46,913 nt of DNA, taken from positions 99,118-146,030 of the forward strand of contig DHWF01000028.1 of NCBI GenBank assembly GCA_002413045.1. Direction: 5' to 3'. The first letter of the stretch is position 1. Every line of letters starts with the position of its first letter. The notes beneath the pieces are model-generated. The model saw only the letters and a list, made by a program, of their open reading frames with translations, had not been told where the DNA came from and did no database searches. The position numbers were made by a program, and so were the translations under genes. Positions 15,274 through 24,109 of this stretch are shown here, in pieces. The stretch comes from Chloroflexi bacterium UBA5189. Its GTDB lineage: Bacteria; Chloroflexota; Limnocylindria; Limnocylindrales; CSP1-4.

Positions 15274-16301
15274 GTAGCACCCCAGTCCATGATCACCTTG
15301 CCCGAGTCGCCGGATCGGGCGGCGGCGAAGGCCGCCTCGAAGTCGCGGAATCCGAAGCGATGGGTGATCGCCGGGCGGATGTCGAGCCCGGACTGGATCA
15401 GGACCCGCATCTTGTACCAGGTCTCGTACATCTCCCGACCGTAGATGCCGCGCAGCGTCAGCTGATTGAACACGATCGCGTTGACGTCGAGCGAGATCTC
15501 CGCCGTCGGGATGCCGAGGATCGCGATCCGCCCGCCGTGGGCCATGTTGGCAATCGCGGATCGCAGGGCCGTCGCGTTGCCGGACATCTCGAAGGCGATG
15601 TCGAAGCCCTCGACCATGCCGAGCTTGCGCTGGACGTCGACGAGCTCGCGTTCCCGCGGATCGATCGCGGCCGTCGCGCCCATGCGCATGGCCAGGTCGC
15701 GCCGGAAGGCGTTCGGCTCGCTGACCACGATGTGGCGCGCGCCCGCGTGCCGGGCGACGGCCGAGGCCATGAGCCCGATCGGGCCCGCGCCGGTGATCAG
15801 GATGTCCTCGCCAAGGACCTCGAAGGCGAGCGCCGTGTGGACCGCGTTCCCGAACGGGTCGAAGATCGCCGCGACCTCCTCGTCGATGCCCGGCACGTGA
15901 TGCCAGATGTTGGTCATGGGCAGGGCGACGTACTCGGCGAATGCGCCGTCGCGGTTCACCCCGAGGCCGACCGTGTTCACGCACAGGTGCCGCTGCCCAG
16001 CCAGGCAGTGGCGGCAGCGCCCGCAGGTGACGTGGCCCTCGCCGCTGACCAGCTCGCCCGGGTGGAAGTCGGTGACATTGCTGCCGACCTCGACGACCTC
16101 GCCGACGAACTCATGCCCCACGACGAGCGGCGGGTGGATGGTCTTCGCCGCCCACGGATCCCACGACTCGATGTGGAGATCGGTCCCGCAGATCCCGGTC
16201 TTGTGGACCCGGATGAGCACGTCGTTGATACCGATCTCCGGGCGCGGCACCTCGGTGAGCCGCAGCCCGGGTCCCGCGTTGGCCTTGACGAGCGCGAGCA
16301 T
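15270..16301 (-). CDS. tdh: L-threonine 3-dehydrogenase
   Basis: A 343-residue zinc-dependent medium-chain dehydrogenase, almost the length of the E. coli enzyme. It oxidises threonine to 2-amino-3-ketobutyrate with NAD. Catalytic zinc site residues are in GICGTDLHIE and VGHEFVGEV, the structural zinc site is CGRCRHCLAGQRHLC, and the nucleotide-binding motif is TGAGPIGLMA. FDPFGNAVHTAL is characteristic of threonine dehydrogenases. The ATG at 16301 was chosen because the frame upstream is Arg/Pro-rich noise from the neighbouring gene. kbl follows with a four-base overlap. Confidence 0.95.
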   Translation of the reverse strand: MLALVKANAGPGLRLTEVPRPEIGINDVLIRVHKTGICGTDLHIESWDPWAAKTIHPPLVVGHEFVGEVVEVGSNVTDFHPGELVSGEGHVTCGRCRHCLAGQRHLCVNTVGLGVNRDGAFAEYVALPMTNIWHHVPGIDEEVAAIFDPFGNAVHTALAFEVLGEDILITGAGPIGLMASAVARHAGARHIVVSEPNAFRRDLAMRMGATAAIDPRERELVDVQRKLGMVEGFDIAFEMSGNATALRSAIANMAHGGRIAILGIPTAEISLDVNAIVFNQLTLRGIYGREMYETWYKMRVLIQSGLDIRPAITHRFGFRDFEAAFAAARSGDSGKVIMDWGAT

Positions 16302-16338
16302 CAGGTGGCCTGCCGCGTCCTGGCTCGCCGGCCGGCGG

Positions 16339-17214
16339 TCAGCTGGCCGCCGGTGCGGTGCTGGTGGCCGGGGACGCCGCCGGGGAGGCCGCCGGCGTTG
16401 CCGGTGCCGCGGTCGGCGTGGGACCGGCGGTCGGCGTGGGACCAGGCGTCGGCGTCGGTGCGGGGCACTGCTGCTCCTGGTTGTAGCGCTCGCCCCGCTG
16501 GGCATAGAAGTCGAAGATGGCGGCCTGGTCGAGCGTCTGCAGCGGCAGGACCACGTCCCAGACGACGGCGGCGTACGGCCACTTCATGTCGTCGAAGCGG
16601 GTGATCACCGGGGTCAGCTTGCCGGGCGGGATGTTGCAGATCGGGCTCTTGGGCCACTCGGCGAGCATGGATCCCATCTTCGCCTGCGCCGCATCCGTGC
16701 AGCCGTCGCCGACGCCATTCGGGCAGCTGTACAGGAGCACGATCGCGCCGTGCTCGAGGTTGTGGACCCAGCCCTCAGGGATGGTCGCATCGTTGGGGCC
16801 GTACAGGCCGCCGTCGATCGGTCCGAGGCCCGCCACGTTGATGTGCTTGCCGCTCGCGGGCGGGCAGTTCGCGTAGGTCACCTTGGTTCCCGGGTCGACG
16901 TGGAGATGGCCCATGTCCGGCTCCACGTAGCCGGGCGGCGGTGCCGTCTCGGGGGCTGCGCTCGAGCTCGGGTCGACGCTGGGGGCGACGAACGACGGCG
17001 CGGGTGTCGGGTCGAACAGGTTCGTGCACGCGAACGCGGGCTGGGCCGAGTTCAGGAACGCCGCCGCGACGATGAGCCCGAAGACGAGCACGCCGGCGAT
17101 CACGAGGATGCGGTTGCGGTAGCGCTCGAGGAAGCTGGCCTGGCGCGGCGCCGGCCGGCGGGAGCGTCGGGTGGCCCGGCTGGCCGGGCTCGGACGACGC
17201 GATGACGTGGTCAA
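16339..17214 (-). CDS. DUF3105 membrane-anchored protein
   Basis: A 291-residue protein with a basic cytoplasmic N-terminus of about 35 residues, one membrane helix (about 36-56) and an extracytoplasmic DUF3105 domain, recognisable by PPASGKHINV, GLYGPNDATIPEGWVHNLEHG and IVLLYSCP. A Pro/Thr/Ala tail of 40 residues ends the protein. Function of the family is not established. The start is TTG at 17214; no better start fits the domain. Four cysteines outside the membrane could form disulfides. It ends 37 bases before tdh and may share its transcript. Confidence 0.82.
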   Translation of the reverse strand: MTTSSRRPSPASRATRRSRRPAPRQASFLERYRNRILVIAGVLVFGLIVAAAFLNSAQPAFACTNLFDPTPAPSFVAPSVDPSSSAAPETAPPPGYVEPDMGHLHVDPGTKVTYANCPPASGKHINVAGLGPIDGGLYGPNDATIPEGWVHNLEHGAIVLLYSCPNGVGDGCTDAAQAKMGSMLAEWPKSPICNIPPGKLTPVITRFDDMKWPYAAVVWDVVLPLQTLDQAAIFDFYAQRGERYNQEQQCPAPTPTPGPTPTAGPTPTAAPATPAASPAASPATSTAPAAS

Positions 17215-17263
17215 GGTGTGCCTCGTGCGACGGGGAGGGAGATCGGCGACGAAGTCTGCCAGA

Positions 17264-17635
17264 TCACGGTTGATCGAGCCACGCGACCGCCGCGCGGGCG
17301 CGCAGGCCCCGGAACAGCACGTACCCCACCAGCGCCACGACTGCTGCGACGATCAGCTGGCCGGCGAGCACCGCCAGCGGGATGGCCGGCACGGCCAGGC
17401 TGGTCAGGCCGAGGGCCAGCCCACGCGCGGCCTCCTTGCGCTGCAGGACGAGGGTGACCGTGAAGATCGTGTAGGCGAGCAACGCCATCACCACGACGCC
17501 GGTGAAGGTGATCGGGACGAGGACCGCCTGGTCGACGACGAAGCCGAGCGACAGCCCCACGCCCGTCAGGATGAGCAGCGCGTACACGAGGAACAGCGCC
17601 ACGCCCCAGGGCATGCCGCGAACCGAAACGGCCAT
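17264..17635 (-). CDS. Small four-helix membrane protein
   Basis: A 123-residue protein with four predicted membrane helices (starting at about residues 9, 38, 73 and 94) and a short cytoplasmic tail. No known domain. The ATG at 17635 is chosen over upstream sequence because CACAAT ends six bases before it, the leaderless pattern seen elsewhere here. It sits between the divergent lacI gene and the DUF3105 gene, 49 bases before the latter. Confidence 0.68.
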   Translation of the reverse strand: MAVSVRGMPWGVALFLVYALLILTGVGLSLGFVVDQAVLVPITFTGVVVMALLAYTIFTVTLVLQRKEAARGLALGLTSLAVPAIPLAVLAGQLIVAAVVALVGYVLFRGLRARAAVAWLDQP

Positions 17636-17641
17636 GCCCGC

Positions 17642-17647
17642 ATTGTG
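17642..17647 (-). promoter_or_regulatory. -10-like hexamer for leaderless small membrane protein
   Basis: CACAAT on the minus strand, six bases before the ATG at 17635. Weaker than the TAnnnT examples. Confidence 0.4.
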
Positions 17648-17680
17648 CGGCCGTTTCGGCCGCCCCGCGAAATTGCCGTC

Positions 17681-17709
17681 TTGACGCCATGGCGCCCGGT
17701 CGCTACCTT
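17681..17709 (+). promoter_or_regulatory. lacI promoter
   Basis: TTGACG (17681-17686), a 17-base spacer, then TACCTT (17704-17709). The predicted start near 17716 falls on the operator, with a leader of about 86 bases to the lacI start. Confidence 0.68.
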
Positions 17710-17712
17710 CCA

Positions 17713-17738
17713 CTAAACCGGTTTTCTAAACCGGTTCT
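17713..17738. promoter_or_regulatory. Twin LacI-family operators
   Basis: Two tandem copies of CTAAACCGGTTYT, each built on a palindrome with central CG of the LacI type: AAACCGGTTT (17715-17724) and AAACCGGTT (17728-17736), 13 bp apart. They begin just after the -10, covering the predicted transcription start, so binding would repress lacI and possibly the downstream operon. No second AAACCGGTTT was seen before the binding-protein gene. Confidence 0.75.
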
Positions 17739-17801
17739 CCCGATCGGACGGCCCCGAGCCTGAGGCCGCCATCGGAGGCTCCGAGGAGGCAGAGGAGCAG
17801 G

Positions 17802-18875
17802 GTGCAGCGACGGACCCAGCGGCCGCGTATTGCCGACGTCGCCCGCGAGGCGGGCGTCTCGAAGACGGCCGTGTCGTTCGCCTTCAACAGCCCGGAGCGG
17901 CTGTCGGCAGAGACGGCCGTCCGCATTCGGGGCATCGCGACCAGCCTCGGCTATCGACCACATCCGGTCGCCCGGCTGCTGACCCAGCGCCAGACCATGA
18001 CCCTCGGCGTGCTCACCCCGCAGGCCCTCGCGGTCATCTTCTCGAACCCGTTCTTCGCCCTGTTCAGCGAAGGCGTCGCGAACGCCGCCGAGGACCTCGG
18101 CTACGAGCTGCACTTCATCTCGCCCCTGCACGGCTCGCTGGCCCTGGCCGTTGGCCGCGCGACGGTTGACGGCGTCGTCGCGATCGGCCTGTCCGGCGAC
18201 CACCCCGAGATCCAGCAGATCCGCGCGACCGGGCTGCCGATGGTCCTCGTCGACTCGGACGACCTGCCCGAGCACAGCTCCGTCGTCGTCGATGACGAGG
18301 CCGGGGCGCGTGCCGCCGCGGAGCACCTGCTGGAGCTCGGCCATCGCGACATCCTGATCGTGGCCGTCGAGGGACCTGCGCTCACGACCGGCGAGCGGGG
18401 CCGAACCGGGGTCACGGAGCGGCGCCTGCGCGGCTATCGCACCGCATTGCGGGCGGCCGGCGTGGAACTCGGCGACGACTGGGTCGTGGCAGCCCGCGCC
18501 TCGATCGACGGCGGCACCGCGGCCTTCCAGGACGCCTGGAGCCGTGGCCTGCGCCCGACCGCGGTCCTGGCCATGAGCGACGCCATCGCGATCGGCGCGA
18601 TGCGCGCCGCTCGCGAACTCGGCCTCAGCCTCCCCGGCGATCTCAGCGTCGTCGGCTTCGACGACGTCGACCTCGCCGCCCATGTCGACCCACCACTGAC
18701 GACGGTGCATCAGCCGATCCGTCAGAAGGGTGCCGACGCGGTGCGCCTCCTCCTGATCGAGGTGGAGCAACGCGCGGCCAACCAGCCAGAGCATCTCCGG
18801 CTCGAGACGCGACTGATCGTCCGTGGGTCGACCGGACCGGCGCCGCACCAGCGGCAGGAGGTGCCGGCAGCGTAG
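17802..18875 (+). CDS. LacI-family transcriptional regulator
   Basis: A 357-residue repressor. The N-terminal helix-turn-helix is textbook: PRIADVAREAGVSKTAVSFAFN, followed by the hinge LGYRPHPVARLL. The remainder is a periplasmic-binding-protein-like sensor domain with SDAIAIGAMRAARELGLSLP and VVGFDDVDLA near the C-terminus. The GTG at 17802 follows a GAGGAG sequence. It sits directly before the sugar ABC genes, so a maltodextrin-related sugar is the likely inducer. Twin operators in its own promoter suggest autoregulation. Confidence 0.92.
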   Translation: MQRRTQRPRIADVAREAGVSKTAVSFAFNSPERLSAETAVRIRGIATSLGYRPHPVARLLTQRQTMTLGVLTPQALAVIFSNPFFALFSEGVANAAEDLGYELHFISPLHGSLALAVGRATVDGVVAIGLSGDHPEIQQIRATGLPMVLVDSDDLPEHSSVVVDDEAGARAAAEHLLELGHRDILIVAVEGPALTTGERGRTGVTERRLRGYRTALRAAGVELGDDWVVAARASIDGGTAAFQDAWSRGLRPTAVLAMSDAIAIGAMRAARELGLSLPGDLSVVGFDDVDLAAHVDPPLTTVHQPIRQKGADAVRLLLIEVEQRAANQPEHLRLETRLIVRGSTGPAPHQRQEVPAA

Positions 18876-19034
18876 TGCCGTCGATCGGCCCTGAGCTGCC
18901 CGCGCGGTGCGCCGCCCACGCAGCTCCAGCAGGTGGATGTCCGGCTCCGCCGGCGCCCACACGGGACACATTTGCGGAGGAGGCGATCCCGGTGATCGGG
19001 AGCCCGAACCGCACAGGAGGAGAACTCACCCGAC

Positions 19035-20297
19035 ATGAAGCGTTCATATCGACTCACCAGCCTGCTCGCCGGCCTGATCTTCGTGGTCAGCGCCTGCGGC
19101 CCGGCTGCAACCACCACCGCCCCGGCGACCACGGGTCCGGTTGCGACAACGGGTCCGGTCGCGACCGTGGCCGCGACCACGGCCCCGACGCTCACCGGCA
19201 GCCTGACCATCTGGGAGGCCTACGGCGCCTCGGGCAACTCCGAGAAGGACGCGTTCGACAAGATCGTCGGCCAGGTCAAGACCGCCAACCCCGGCCTGAC
19301 CGTCAGCGTCCTTGACGTGCCGTTCGCCGACCTGTTCAACAAGTTCGAGACCTCGGCCTCCACGGGCGAGCCGGACATGTACATCGCCCCGAATGACAGC
19401 CTCCCGAGCGAGGCCCGCAACAACCTGCTGGCGGACGTCAGCGACCTGACGGCCACCCTCAAGGCTGCCCCCTACAACACCGGCGACGTCGCCCTCAACG
19501 CGGCAACCGTCGACGGGAAGCTCTTCGAGATCCCCGAGTCCATGAAGGCCATCGAGCTCTTCTACCGAACCGACCAGCTGGCCACCGCGCCGGCGACCAC
19601 CGCCGACTGGATCACCAACGCGGCCAAGCTCGGCCTCGTCTACAAGGACAGCGGCGGCGGCGCGTACTACGAGTGGGGCTGGTACAGCGTCTTCGGCGGC
19701 AAGATCATGGATGACACCGGCAAGTGCACCGCCACCGCCGGTGGCGTGGCCGACGCCCTCAAGTTCCTCGTGGACTTCAAGGCGGCTGGTGGCCACCTCT
19801 ACCAGAACGACGGCGATGCCAAGGCCGACCTGATCTCCGGGAAGATCGGCGGGTTCATCGACGGCCCATGGCAGTCCGGTGACCTGGCCAAGGCGCTCCC
19901 CGGCAAGCTCGCAGTGGCCGCCGGCCCGACGGGTCCGTCGGGTGGCGCGTGGGCGCCGATGACAGCCCCCGACGGCTTCTACATCAATGCTGCTTCGCCG
20001 AACATCGACCTCGCGAAGCAGTTCGCGCTCCAGTTCCTCATGCCTGCGAACGAGCAGGTCTTCGCGGATGCAGGTCACCTGCCGGCGAACACCACGCTCC
20101 AGCCGACCGATCCGATCGCCCAGGCGTTCGCGGGCCTGATGACGTCCGGGTACCCCCGGCCGACGCTCGCGGCCCTGAACAACTATTGGGGCAACTTCGG
20201 CACCGCCATCAACGCTGCCGTCGACAAGGGCACCGACCCGGCCACGGCCGTCTCCGATGCCTGCGCCGCGATGGACAAGGCGAACAAGATCCAGTAA
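19035..20297 (+). CDS. Sugar ABC transporter substrate-binding lipoprotein
   Basis: A 420-residue extracellular solute-binding protein of family 1 (MalE-like). Signal peptide with lipobox VVSAC (Cys 21), a Thr/Ala/Pro tether to about residue 54, then the mature fold beginning LTGSLTIWEAYG. Typical features include IPESMKAIELFYRTD and GFIDGPWQSGDL. It captures a sugar, probably maltose or maltodextrin given the GH13 genes next door, and hands it to the permeases. AGGAGGAG lies before the ATG. A 159-base gap after lacI holds one small hairpin (18987-19001) but no obvious promoter, so it may be transcribed with lacI. Confidence 0.92.
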   Translation: MKRSYRLTSLLAGLIFVVSACGPAATTTAPATTGPVATTGPVATVAATTAPTLTGSLTIWEAYGASGNSEKDAFDKIVGQVKTANPGLTVSVLDVPFADLFNKFETSASTGEPDMYIAPNDSLPSEARNNLLADVSDLTATLKAAPYNTGDVALNAATVDGKLFEIPESMKAIELFYRTDQLATAPATTADWITNAAKLGLVYKDSGGGAYYEWGWYSVFGGKIMDDTGKCTATAGGVADALKFLVDFKAAGGHLYQNDGDAKADLISGKIGGFIDGPWQSGDLAKALPGKLAVAAGPTGPSGGAWAPMTAPDGFYINAASPNIDLAKQFALQFLMPANEQVFADAGHLPANTTLQPTDPIAQAFAGLMTSGYPRPTLAALNNYWGNFGTAINAAVDKGTDPATAVSDACAAMDKANKIQ

Positions 20298-20301
20298 CCA
20301 C

Positions 20302-20362
20302 CGAGGGCTCCGCCCTCGCATATGCTGCGGTGAGGAGATGCTGAGAGGCGTCTCCTCACCGC
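20302..20362 (+). promoter_or_regulatory. Intercistronic tandem hairpins between binding protein and permease genes
   Basis: Two perfect hairpins lie in tandem: a 7-bp stem (20302-20308 with 20312-20318, loop TCC) and a 12-bp stem (20327-20338 with 20351-20362, 12-base loop). Neither is followed by a T-tract, so full termination is unlikely. Such structures often protect the upstream mRNA and raise the level of binding protein over permeases. Confidence 0.72.
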
Positions 20363-20408
20363 GACCATCAGCCTGGCTCGCCCGATGGACCGGAGGGAAC
20401 GTGCGCCG

Positions 20409-21428
20409 ATGAGCGCCGTGGTCACCGCCGCACCGAGCTTGACCCCGCGGCCATCGCGCTGGCGACGAAGCCGCGAGACTCGCACGGCCTACCTGTTCCT
20501 GCTGCCCGCCCTGCTCGTCATGGCCGTGATCACCTTCTACCCGCTCGTGTTCCAGGTCTACATGTCCTTCACGGACTACGGCCTGAAGAATCTCGCGGCG
20601 AAGGCGCCCCTGCCAAACGTCGTCGGCCTCGACAACTACTTCCGAATCCTCGGGAACGACATCGTCATCCCGAACTTCGACTTCGTCCGGATCCTCGTCT
20701 TCAACCTGTGGTGGGCGCTTTCCAACGTGGTGATCCACGTCGTGCTCGGCGTTGGCGTCGCACTCCTGCTGAACACGCCGAAGCTCCGCCTCCGGCGGTT
20801 CTGGCGATCGCTGTACATCCTGCCCGTGATGATCCCGCCGATCATCGTCGCGACCGTCTGGCGGAACATGTTCGATCCGCAGAGCGGCGCCATCAACCAG
20901 ATCCTGAACGGCACGATCGGCGTGATCTTCCGGCTGCCGCCGATCCAGCTTGACGTCCTGAACGACCCGAACCCTCTCGTCCAGGCGGGCCCGTTCATCC
21001 TGCCGCTCGCCTATTTCGGGCTGCTCGCGGCAAATGTCTGGCTCGGCTGGCCGCTGAACTCGGTCGTCGCGACCGGCGCACTCCAGTCGATCCCGAAGGA
21101 GCTGTACGAGGCGGCAGAGATGGATGGCGCCGGTGCGTGGCAGCGGTTCAAGGCCGTCACGCTGCCGTTCCTGCGTCCGGCGATGTTTCCGTTTGCGATC
21201 TACGGGTTCGTCGTGACGTTCAACCTGTTCTACCTGTCGTATTTCATGTCCGGCGGCGGGCCATTCGGCCAGACGGAGCTGCTCGTCACGACGGCCTACC
21301 GCCTCGTTGCCGAGCAGCACCTGTATGGGGTGGCGGCGGCATTCGCGGTGTTCCAGTTCTTCATCCTGCTCGCGATCACGCTCGTCACCAACCGGCTCGC
21401 AAAGGCCACGGCGTCCTTCAATGCCTGA
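20409..21428 (+). CDS. Sugar ABC transporter permease, MalF type
   Basis: A 339-residue permease with six to eight membrane helices, beginning with TAYLFLLPALLVMAVITFYP. The EAA loop that docks the ATPase is EAAEMDGAGAWQRFKAVTLP near residue 235. An insert between helices around residues 165-200 (DPQSGAINQIL and following) is expected in MalF-like subunits. The ATG at 20409 follows GGAGGG; an in-frame ATG at 20385 is possible. It pairs with the MalG-type permease that begins 18 bases later. Confidence 0.92.
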   Translation: MSAVVTAAPSLTPRPSRWRRSRETRTAYLFLLPALLVMAVITFYPLVFQVYMSFTDYGLKNLAAKAPLPNVVGLDNYFRILGNDIVIPNFDFVRILVFNLWWALSNVVIHVVLGVGVALLLNTPKLRLRRFWRSLYILPVMIPPIIVATVWRNMFDPQSGAINQILNGTIGVIFRLPPIQLDVLNDPNPLVQAGPFILPLAYFGLLAANVWLGWPLNSVVATGALQSIPKELYEAAEMDGAGAWQRFKAVTLPFLRPAMFPFAIYGFVVTFNLFYLSYFMSGGGPFGQTELLVTTAYRLVAEQHLYGVAAAFAVFQFFILLAITLVTNRLAKATASFNA

Positions 21429-21446
21429 ACCATTGGGAGGCCATCG

Positions 21447-22376
21447 ATGAGCGCCGACGCAAGCACGGTTGCACTCAAGGCCAGCGCACGCGCGGCGGTC
21501 GCGACGAATCGCCGTCGCGGTGGCGGCATTCGTCGGCAGATCGCGCTCCAGGTGCTGTGCGTCCTCATCGGGATCACCGTCGTGTTCCCGGTCCTCTGGA
21601 TCGTCGCGATGGCGCTCGATCCGCGGAACCTGCAGAAGCCTGACTCGCTCTTCCCGCCAGGCGCCTCGCTCGACGCATTCGCGCGCGTCATCGCGAAGCC
21701 CACCGTGAACCCGGTGAGCTTCCTGACTCTCGCGACCAACAGCCTGTTCATCGCGCTGGTCATCTCGATCTCGAGCGTCGCGATCGGCGTGCTCGCCGCC
21801 TATGCCTTCTCGCGGATGCGCTTCCGGGGCCGCGAGTTCCTCATGATCGCCATCCTCGCGGTCCTGATGCTGCCCGCGGTCGCGACGATCGCGCCTCTGT
21901 TCGTATCACTGAACAAGATCCAGATCGGCACGTTCAACCTGCGGAACTCGCTCATCGGTGTGTCGATCGCGATCATCTCCAGCCAGCTGCCGTTCGCTGT
22001 CTGGAACATCAAGGGCTATCTGGACACGATCCCGAAGGAGCTCGAGGAGGCGGCCGTCGTGGACGGTGCCGGGCGAGTCCAGACCTTCGTGCGGATCATC
22101 CTGCCCCTCTCGACACCCGTCCTGGCTGTTACGGCGCTCTTCGCGTTCATTGCCGGCTGGACCGAGTTCATCCTGTCCTGGATCTTCCTGACGAAGCCGG
22201 AGACGTTCACGCTCGCGATGGCCCTGAACGGGATGGTCGGCCAGTACGCCAGCGCGACCCCGTGGTCCAACTTCGCAGCGTTCTCGATCCTGTTCGCGGT
22301 CCCGCCGATCGTGGCCTACGCAGTCCTGCAGCGCTACATCGTCGGCGGGCTCACGGTGGGCGGGGTCAAGGGCTGA
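21447..22376 (+). CDS. Sugar ABC transporter permease, MalG type
   Basis: A 309-residue permease with six membrane helices. The EAA loop reads EEAAVVDGAGRVQTFVRIILP near residue 205. GGGIRRQIALQVLCVLIGIT marks the first helix. GGGAGG precedes the ATG. Last gene of the importer operon; no ATP-binding subunit follows, so a shared MsmX/UgpC-type ATPase elsewhere must energise it. Its 3' end overlaps the 3' end of the convergent amylase gene by 11 bases. Confidence 0.93.
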   Translation: MSADASTVALKASARAAVATNRRRGGGIRRQIALQVLCVLIGITVVFPVLWIVAMALDPRNLQKPDSLFPPGASLDAFARVIAKPTVNPVSFLTLATNSLFIALVISISSVAIGVLAAYAFSRMRFRGREFLMIAILAVLMLPAVATIAPLFVSLNKIQIGTFNLRNSLIGVSIAIISSQLPFAVWNIKGYLDTIPKELEEAAVVDGAGRVQTFVRIILPLSTPVLAVTALFAFIAGWTEFILSWIFLTKPETFTLAMALNGMVGQYASATPWSNFAAFSILFAVPPIVAYAVLQRYIVGGLTVGGVKG

Positions 22377-24081
22377 GCGAGATCACCACTGTGCCCCGGC
22401 CGGGGATCGTCGGCAGCGGCACGTAGCCCGCGAGGCCGCCGGTAGCGGTGACGCTCGGATCCGCGACCGGCGTCGCGGCATCTGCCTCGGGATAGACGAT
22501 CGCGGCGTGCAGTGGCCCGCACAGCGGCCCGCTGCGGAGCGTCAGGGCGACTCCCGGGGCGGCGTCCGTGGCGAGGTTCTGGATGACGAGCAACCGCTCG
22601 CCACCACCGACGCGAAGGCTCGTCGCAACGTGCGGGTCCGACGCGTCGACGGCGACGAACGCGCTGCTCGCGAGCGCAGGATTGGCGTTCCGAAGATCGA
22701 TCAGGGCGCGGTACGTGGACAGGAGCGAGGCCGGGTCGCCAGCCTCGGTTGCGACGTTGGCGGTGGCGGCGCCGTCGGCGAACGGCTCCCATGGGGGCGC
22801 CGCCTTCGTGAACCCGAAGCCCGGCGCCGCCGCCGTCCACGGGAACGGCGTCCGGATCTGCTCGTCGGGCTTGTCGCCGGTCATGCCGAGCTCCTCGCCG
22901 TAGTAGATGAACGGCGTCCCCGGAGCGGTCAGGAGCGTGGCCGCGGACTGGGCGGCGGCACCAGTGTCGCCACGGAGCTGGGTCAGGACGCGGGGCTGGT
23001 CGTGGTTCGAGAGGAACGTCCCGGCGCCGCCGTCCGGGTAGACCGTCCCGATGCTCGTCTCGCTCGTGAGCAGCGACTCGGCATCGCCGTGGCTGACGGC
23101 GTTCGAGATGGCCGGGCCGATCTCGAAGTCGAAGCTCATGTCCAGCGAGCCGTCGGTCGTGTAGCTGCCGGACGTCCGCTCGGCATCGTTGACCTCGCCG
23201 ACGACGAGCGCATCGGGCCGATCCTGGTGGACGACGTCACGGAACGCTGCCAACCAGGCTCGTGTCTCCGGCGTGTTGACCTGCGTCTTCGGGCCGTCCT
23301 CGATGAGGTGGCGCGCGGCGTCGATGCGGAACCCGTCGACGCCCATCGTGTCCAGCCAGAATCGGGCGACCCGGTCGAGCTCGGCCGTCACGGCCGGGTT
23401 GCGCAGGTTGAGGTCCGGCATCTCGTCGGAGAAGAGGCCGTAGTAGAAGCCTGCCGGCGACGGGTGCCAGGGGTCCCCACCGCCGATCGGGTTCGGCCAT
23501 CCGGGATCGTCCTTCGACCAGATGTACCAGTCGTGGTGCGGGCCGCCGGCGAGCGCATCCTTGAACCACGGGTTGTCACTCGACGTGTGGTTTGCCTCGA
23601 AGTCCACGATGACGCTGATGCTCCGAGCGTGCGCCGCCGCGACGAGCGCCTTGAACGACGCCGCGTCGCCGTAGTCCGGCTCGACCGCGGTGTAGTCGGT
23701 CACGTCGTAGCCGTGATAGCTGGGTGACTTCGCGACCGGCATCAGCCAGATGCCCTTGATACCGAGGCTGCTCAGGTAGTCGAGGTGGGCGGTCACGCCG
23801 GCGAAGTCGCCGATCCCATCGCCATTCGAATCCGCGAAGCTGCGGACGAAGACCTCGTAGAAGACCTGGGCCGGCGGCGCCGCCGGCGTCAACGTGGCCA
23901 CACACGCGGGCGCGGTCTGCGCGGCTGCCTGCGTGGTGACAGCGGAGGCGGCGGCAGACGCAGCGGGACCGGGTGAGGACGAGGGCGACGGGCTGCACGC
24001 CGACGCGGCCAGGATGGCAGCGGCGACGAGGGTTCCCGCGCGGGCCAGACGGCGAGGACTGCCGCGTGCGACGATCGGCAT
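22366..24081 (-). CDS. Secreted alpha-amylase-family (GH13) lipoprotein
   Basis: A 571-residue exported glycoside hydrolase. Signal peptide with lipobox ASAC (Cys 29), a Ser/Ala/Pro linker to about 60, then a (beta/alpha)8 GH13 domain opening VFYEVFVRSFADSNGDGIGD. Catalytic residues: nucleophile Asp in GFRIDAA (about 254), acid/base Glu in VVGEVND (about 296), and the transition-state Asp in LSNHDQPR. The C-terminal 90 residues form the usual beta domain. It should cleave starch-like glucans at the cell surface to feed the adjacent importer. The ATG at 24081 has CATACT seven bases upstream. Confidence 0.93.
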   Translation of the reverse strand: MPIVARGSPRRLARAGTLVAAAILAASACSPSPSSSPGPAASAAASAVTTQAAAQTAPACVATLTPAAPPAQVFYEVFVRSFADSNGDGIGDFAGVTAHLDYLSSLGIKGIWLMPVAKSPSYHGYDVTDYTAVEPDYGDAASFKALVAAAHARSISVIVDFEANHTSSDNPWFKDALAGGPHHDWYIWSKDDPGWPNPIGGGDPWHPSPAGFYYGLFSDEMPDLNLRNPAVTAELDRVARFWLDTMGVDGFRIDAARHLIEDGPKTQVNTPETRAWLAAFRDVVHQDRPDALVVGEVNDAERTSGSYTTDGSLDMSFDFEIGPAISNAVSHGDAESLLTSETSIGTVYPDGGAGTFLSNHDQPRVLTQLRGDTGAAAQSAATLLTAPGTPFIYYGEELGMTGDKPDEQIRTPFPWTAAAPGFGFTKAAPPWEPFADGAATANVATEAGDPASLLSTYRALIDLRNANPALASSAFVAVDASDPHVATSLRVGGGERLLVIQNLATDAAPGVALTLRSGPLCGPLHAAIVYPEADAATPVADPSVTATGGLAGYVPLPTIPGRGTVVISLSP

Positions 24082-24088
24082 GACGAGC

Positions 24089-24094
24089 AGTATG
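24089..24094 (-). promoter_or_regulatory. -10-like hexamer for secreted amylase gene
   Basis: CATACT on the minus strand, seven bases before the ATG at 24081; a leaderless or near-leaderless start is possible. Confidence 0.35.
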
Positions 24095-24109
24095 GAGGAC
24101 CCCTGGCGC

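Noticed and set aside
14053..15984. A longer kbl starting about 700 bases upstream
   Set aside because: The extension lies within tdh in another frame and has no homology; the ATG at 15273 with an ATGA overlap fits the family length.
15270..16505. Longer tdh with an Arg/Pro-rich N-terminal extension
   Set aside because: The extension overlaps the coding 3' end of the DUF3105 gene and is low-complexity; the ATG at 16301 gives the standard length.
19044..21320. A 758-codon minus-strand frame opposite the binding-protein and permease genes
   Set aside because: Its translation is Arg/Asp/Gly-rich with no domain, while the opposite strand encodes clear ABC transporter components.
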